DNA of 13,006 nt from Hondaea fermentalgiana (taxonomy: Eukaryota > Sar > Bigyra > Thraustochytrida > Thraustochytriidae): the NCBI GenBank assembly GCA_014084085.1, contig NPFB01000166.1:151237-164242 (forward strand), read 5' to 3'. The notes under the pieces were generated by a model, which worked only from the letters and a program-made list of their open reading frames with translations, had not been told where the DNA came from and made no database searches. Within the stretch, counting starts at the first letter, position 1. Each line of letters opens with the position of its first letter. A program made the translations under genes and the position numbers. Positions 9,830 to 13,006 of this stretch are shown piece by piece.

Positions 9830-9860
9830 TGCGCACGTGCACGCGCGCGTGTGCGTGTGC
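9830..9860. other. 31-nt alternating purine-pyrimidine tract (Z-DNA candidate)
   Basis: Strict alternation of pyrimidine and purine for 31 nt, made of TG, CG and CA steps with a central (GC)n run. This is the classic sequence requirement for left-handed DNA. It lies 229-259 nt upstream of the carbonic anhydrase 2 start codon. Confidence 0.6.
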
Positions 9861-10311
9861 CTGCTGGCAGCACTGCAGCTGCCATTGGCCCTGGTTGCTG
9901 CAGTTGCATTGCGAGCGAGGATTCTGGCATCCGCCAACCGCCGCGAGTGCCCAAAGCACGGCGCCCAAGTACCATGTGCACCTTGCGAGGCGCACTTGGC
10001 ACTTGACCGATCGGCTCGCGGCCTCCACAAAGCCCCGGCAGACGACCTGCTGCTGCCGACTCGCCTCCGACCCGAAGCGGTTTTCCCCAGCTGCAGCTGC
10101 CATGGCTGCTGACGGCGCTCCGACCCGAGGCCCTCGGCGCTTTTCTCCTTCGCCGCCACCCACGAACCTGTGCAGCGTCGAGCGCGAGGAGGTCTCGAGG
10201 TCCGCGGCGGCGGTGATCGTGATGGTGTCGCTGTAGAGAGAGAGAGTGCACGAGGAGATGCGAGAAAGGCTTTTCTTGGACACCACCAAAGCGTGGTAAT
10301 GCTCGGCGCGG

Positions 10312-10343
<32 letters not shown>

Positions 10344-10352
10344 GAAGCAAGC
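10312..10352. repeat. AAGC tetranucleotide microsatellite
   Basis: Eight perfect AAGC units (10312-10343) followed by a degenerate extension. It is the same repeat, in the same orientation, as the CAAG array at 1987-2016. Confidence 0.9.
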
Positions 10353-10373
10353 TAGCGCATTTCGCAGGAGAAG

Positions 10374-10505
10374 CTACAGCTTGTGGCCCCGAGCTGGTAG
10401 CTGCTCTTCCGCGCCCTCGACGGGTTCCACGATGCCGATGGCCTCGAGGTCGATCGATGGTGGAGATGTTGATGACGTTGGCGATGATGATGTACGCGCA
10501 GAAGT
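10374..10505 (-). pseudogene. Exon-like remnant with a possible 4-nt frameshift
   Basis: On the minus strand, codons from about 10505 to 10456 read VADFCAYII... in one frame. Codons from 10454 to a TAG at 10376-10374 read IDLEAIGIVEPVEGAEEQ... in another. Both parts show strong G/C-ending codon use like ATP2. The frame change falls on a GATC duplication (10452-10455). The left part is partly an ATC-rich simple repeat, so resemblance to a hydrophobic protein may be chance. No homolog is recognised. It could be a decayed gene end, an assembly indel or coincidence. Confidence 0.2.
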
Positions 10506-10810
10506 CGGCCACTGACGACGGCGAGCGAGGGCAGGAGGCACCGCCCGTCGTAAACTGGAGGAAGGCGGCGGCTTGCGCGGCCGCAAAACCGCAGGAGGCG
10601 AGCGGGAGCGGGTCCGTTCCCGGCCGAGAAGAGCCGCGAAAAGACGGGGAACGGGGGAACGAGCGACGCACCGCCGGACCAATGCTCGACGGCGCGACCC
10701 GCCGCGCACTGCAAGCGAGACGAGCCGAGTTCGCGGCTCGCTGTCGCGCGCGGCCAGGGTCAGGAGACGCGCTTTGTCTGCGTCAAGCGCTGCAAGAGCT
10801 GCAAGATTTA

Positions 10811-10859
10811 CAAGGCAAGGCGAGGCAAGGCAAGGCAAGGCAAGGCAAGGCAAGGCAAA
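10811..10859. repeat. CAAGG pentanucleotide microsatellite
   Basis: Nine CAAGG-type units with one CGAGG variant. Open frames across it encode periodic KARQG or LPCLA-type peptides, which are repeat artefacts. Confidence 0.9.
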
Positions 10860-11283
10860 TTTGTGAGTGAAAGTCGACGCGAGGGCTGGGTGCATGTTGC
10901 AGTTGCGACAAACGATCATGAGCAAGTTGCGCACGCCACAGCCACTTGGCAGCGACACGACCGCGAGACGATCTGCCGCACAGCTGGCTGGCGAGGCAGG
11001 CTGCGCGAGCAGAGACGACGCCCTCCCCCGCAATGTCTGTCGGCTGGCTGGCGGTCGACTCGCGGTTGCGGCCGGGTCGAAAACTGCGGAGCGGATCGGA
11101 GGCGGAGGTCGATGGAGCTGCCTGCTGTAATAAAGAGAGCAAGGAAAAGTGGACCGCATGATAGATGGGAGGCTTGGAAATTCACCGACAGAGGCGGGAG
11201 GGGTGGACAAGGGACCGGTGTTGGCGAGTGTTGCCATGGTTGACGATGAAGGCGCGGCAGGCAGGATGGAGGTGAGCGAGCGG

Positions 11284-11754
11284 CAAGACGCTTAGGCGGT
11301 AGGCGAGGGGAAGGGGAATAGGGGATCGCGGCCGATTCTTAAAAATAAGCTAAGGTGAGTCAGTCAGGGATATAGTCAGCCAGGAAGTCAGACCATTTCG
11401 ACCAGCAGCTGCAGCAGCAACGGCAGCAGCAGACAAGACGCTTAGGCGGTACGCAGGCGAAGGGGAAAAGAGACTAACTTCTACATCGCGGGCGATTCGT
11501 AACAAATAAGCTAAGGTGAGTCAGTCAGTTAGTCAGTCAGCCAGGAAGTCAGACCATTTTGACCAGCAGCTGCAGCAGCAACTGCAGCAGCAACGGCAGC
11601 AGCAGGCAAGACGCTTAGGCGGTAGGCAGGAAAAGGGGAAAAAAGACTAACTCCTACATCGCGGGTGATTCTAAAATAAGCTAAGGTCAGTCAGTCAATT
11701 AGTCAGTAAGTCAGACCATTTCGACCAGCAGCAGCAACGGCAGCAGCAGGCAAG
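11284..11754. repeat. Three-copy tandem minisatellite, 144-173 bp units
   Basis: Each unit starts CAAGACGCTTAGGCGGTA, continues through a purine-rich stretch, ATAAGCTAAGGTGAGTCAGTCAG and GTCAGACCATTT, and ends in a CAGCAG/CAACGG tract. Units run 11284-11433, 11434-11606 and 11607-11750, then a partial CAAG. The length differences come mainly from the GTCA and CAG sub-repeats. No unit has an open frame resembling a protein. The first two units contain TGAGTCA (11356-11362, 11517-11523), the core of AP-1/Gcn4-type bZIP sites. Confidence 0.9.
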
Positions 11755-11785
11755 AAGGGCAGACGGCATGGCTCTACTAGCCAAG

Positions 11786-11992
11786 ACTCGGTCCTGAACC
11801 CCTCCCTCCGCGAGTCAAAGAATTGCTTTCCTGGCTCTTGGTCCTAAAGACCTCTTTTCCCCCGAGTCAAAGATTTGCTTCCCTGGCTCTTGGTCCTAAA
11901 ACCCCTCCCTCCCCTCAAGTCAAAGATTTGCTTCCCTGGCTCTTGGATCTGAACCTCTCCCTTGGAGTCAAGATTTCCCTCCCTAGCTCTAG
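11786..11992. repeat. Tandem minisatellite, about 52-bp units
   Basis: Units begin GAGTCAAAGATTTGCTTCCC, continue TGGCTCTTGGTCCTAAA and end in a C/T-rich CCCCTCCCTCCC segment. Units run 11812-11863, 11864-11916 and 11917-11964, with partial copies on either side (11786-11811 and 11965-11992). It is unrelated in sequence to the preceding array. Confidence 0.9.
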
Positions 11993-12157
11993 CTCTTGCT
12001 GTCTCGCCACCTGGGACTTGGGAACAAACTCATCCGGCTGTTGCTGTTCTCCTCAATGACCACGAGCGCTCGCTCAGCCAGCAGACAGAGGAGAGATCCG
12101 CACCACACTAATTGTACGAAACGACAGAGTGGTGGATGAATAGGATAGGACAGGATA

Positions 12158-12197
12158 GCATCGCATCGCATCGCATCGCATCGCATCACATCGCATC
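12158..12197. repeat. GCATC pentanucleotide microsatellite
   Basis: Eight tandem GCATC units, one changed to ACATC. The array ends 13 bp downstream of the stop codon of the minus-strand gene at 12211, so it lies in that gene's 3'UTR. Confidence 0.9.
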
Positions 12198-12210
12198 GCG
12201 ATCCTCAACT

Positions 12211-13006
12211 CTAAAGCTTGACCCTTGCGCGCTTCTCCTCAATGACGGTCTCCTTGATGAGCGCATGCAAGAGACGGCGCCGGCAGTGCACAATGTCGAG
12301 GTCGTCGAAGGACTCCTCGTCGCTTCGAAGGTCCTGCAAAAGCGGCACGTCGCCCATCGCGGGCAGAACAGCAGAAGAGGTCTTGGCCTTTCGGTCCCTT
12401 GCGGCAACAAACTGCGGCGGCTTGGGCAACTTGGGGTAGATGTTGAAGAGACGCAGCGCGTTGTAGTGAAAGGGCCACTTGCCCTGCTGCGGATCGAGGA
12501 TGAGCGGGAAGAGCAGCTCGTAGGGGGCGAGCGGGTGTCCGGAGGCGATGAAGGTGTTCGTGGGCAGGGTGCTGCGCAGCAGGTTCATCTCGTCCTGCAC
12601 GGCCTTGTCCACGTACTGCGGGTTGGTGTCCGCGTCGAGGTCGATGGGGTACATGGAGTCGCCCGTGAAGAGCAGGCCCGTCTCCCTGAAGCGGTAGCCC
12701 ACGTGCACGTCGCCGGGGCGGTCGTGCAGCGTGGGGCTCGTGTGGATGCGCACGACCTCGACGGTCTCGTCGAGCAGCTTGAAGACGCTCCCGGGGCGCA
12801 CGAGCCGGACCTCGGGCCCGCCCCCGCCGGCCGCGGGCGGCGCCACGGGCGAGTCCGCGGGCCAGTACAGGCGCTCGGGGCGGTGCACGTCGACGACGGC
12901 GCCGAGGCCGGCCGTCATGGTCTCCGGGTGCGTGACCAGCACGGCGGCGAGCTGCCTGCGGCGGCGGCTGCCCAGCAGCGCGTCCCTGGCGAAGACGCCG
13001 GGCGCG
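12211..13006 (-). CDS. Degenerate metallo-beta-lactamase-fold protein (C-terminal part)
   Basis: The reading frame is open from the right edge (13005) to a TAG at 12213-12211, giving 264 visible residues; the N-terminus lies outside. The pattern fits the C-terminal half of a metallo-beta-lactamase domain: a beta-strand and THPETMTAGL (first His codon at 12930-12928) where the family has HxHxDH; a hydrophobic strand then HTSPTLHDRPGD; GLLFTGDSMYP with the Asp that normally bridges the metals; and ASGH with the last metal-ligand His. A basic and acidic tail of about 100 residues ends in RARVKL. The first motif keeps one His but has Glu, Met and Thr at the next three ligand positions, so metal binding may be altered or lost. 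Substrate unknown. A Gly/Pro/Ala-rich loop is inserted after the first motif. No ATG is required near 12942 because the frame continues upstream. Confidence 0.55.
   Translation of the reverse strand, partial: APGVFARDALLGSRRRRQLAAVLVTHPETMTAGLGAVVDVHRPERLYWPADSPVAPPAAGGGGPEVRLVRPGSVFKLLDETVEVVRIHTSPTLHDRPGDVHVGYRFRETGLLFTGDSMYPIDLDADTNPQYVDKAVQDEMNLLRSTLPTNTFIASGHPLAPYELLFPLILDPQQGKWPFHYNALRLFNIYPKLPKPPQFVAARDRKAKTSSAVLPAMGDVPLLQDLRSDEESFDDLDIVHCRRRLLHALIKETVIEEKRARVKL

Larger units (their letters stand above)
9602..12210. other. Long repeat-rich spacer upstream of carbonic anhydrase 2
   Basis: Next to copy 2 lie a CTTTG array, CAAAC motifs and a 31-nt alternating purine-pyrimidine tract (9830-9860), which may be its regulatory region. 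Further right are AAGC and CAAGG microsatellites, an exon-like remnant (10374-10505), two adjoining minisatellites (11284-11992) and a GCATC array (12158-12197). Open frames up to about 350 codons occur on the minus strand, but they are Arg/Ser/Ala-rich, cross the microsatellites and resemble no family I know. The right part is the 3' flank of the gene at the window edge. Confidence 0.55.

Noticed and set aside
9618..10112. A 164-codon plus-strand open frame with a hydrophobic N-terminus, divergent from carbonic anhydrase 2
   Set aside because: The signal-like N-terminus is encoded by the CTTTG repeat, the frame starts only 17 bp from the carbonic anhydrase ATG, and the remainder has no known domain.
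10457..10870. A 137-codon plus-strand open frame starting at an ATG
   Set aside because: It overlaps the previous frame on the other strand, and its C-terminus is a peptide repeat made by the CAAGG microsatellite.
10374..11237. A 287-codon minus-strand open frame starting at an ATG
   Set aside because: It crosses the CAAGG microsatellite, is Arg/Ser/Pro/Ala-rich and matches no family; only its 3' end looks gene-like, and that part is listed separately.
11284..11754. CRISPR-like array
   Set aside because: The units are long imperfect copies without short conserved repeats separated by unique spacers, and the context is eukaryotic.
11823..12059. A 78-codon plus-strand frame with periodic Ser/Leu/Pro peptide
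   Set aside because: It begins at TTG, its periodicity is simply the 52-bp minisatellite, and the unit length is not a constant multiple of three.

Overview
This is nuclear DNA from a GC-rich, gene-sparse eukaryote, most likely a unicellular protist. It is not bacterial. The F1-ATPase beta subunit carries a mitochondrial presequence, the carbonic anhydrases carry secretory signal peptides, genes are monocistronic with long spacers, and short tandem repeats are dense. Coding sequences are uninterrupted, and the ATP synthase gene strongly prefers C-ending codons. The Cys/His-repeat protein resembles the WRKY19-like zinc-finger proteins abundant in stramenopiles. Together this makes a stramenopile, perhaps a labyrinthulomycete (thraustochytrid), my best guess. 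That assignment is inference from memory of such proteins, not a search.

Layout, left to right. (1) The left edge holds the putative first codons of a minus-strand gene opening with a polyglutamine run (1-65), then a repeat-rich spacer. (2) A minus-strand gene at 858-1868 encodes a 336-aa protein with four regular C-x4-C-x9-C-x2-H modules and a degenerate fifth. (3) A divergent GC-rich spacer (1869-3285) follows, with a plausible 5'UTR intron for the next gene. (4) ATP2, the mitochondrial F1-ATPase beta subunit (3286-4788, plus), is complete at 500 aa. (5) A convergent spacer separates it from (6) a secreted alpha-carbonic anhydrase (5368-6348, minus). (7) A 2.2-kb spacer with no convincing gene follows, then (8) a second, paralogous secreted alpha-carbonic anhydrase (8597-9601, minus). 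(9) A 2.6-kb spacer holds several simple repeats, a 31-nt alternating purine-pyrimidine tract, an exon-like remnant and two different minisatellite arrays. (10) The right edge holds the C-terminal part of a minus-strand protein with a degenerate metallo-beta-lactamase-like fold (12211-13006).

The genes do not form an operon or an obvious pathway. The one clear functional unit is the pair of same-strand alpha-carbonic anhydrases, evidently a local duplication. Both have signal peptides, all three zinc ligands and the disulfide cysteines of secreted family members, and both lack histidine at the usual proton-shuttle position. I see no mobile element, CRISPR array, rRNA or tRNA gene. I found no convincing new multi-gene system. 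The leads most worth a second look are the carbonic anhydrase pair with its atypical active-site features, the degenerate metallo-beta-lactamase protein, the candidate ATP2 leader intron, and the adjoining minisatellites.
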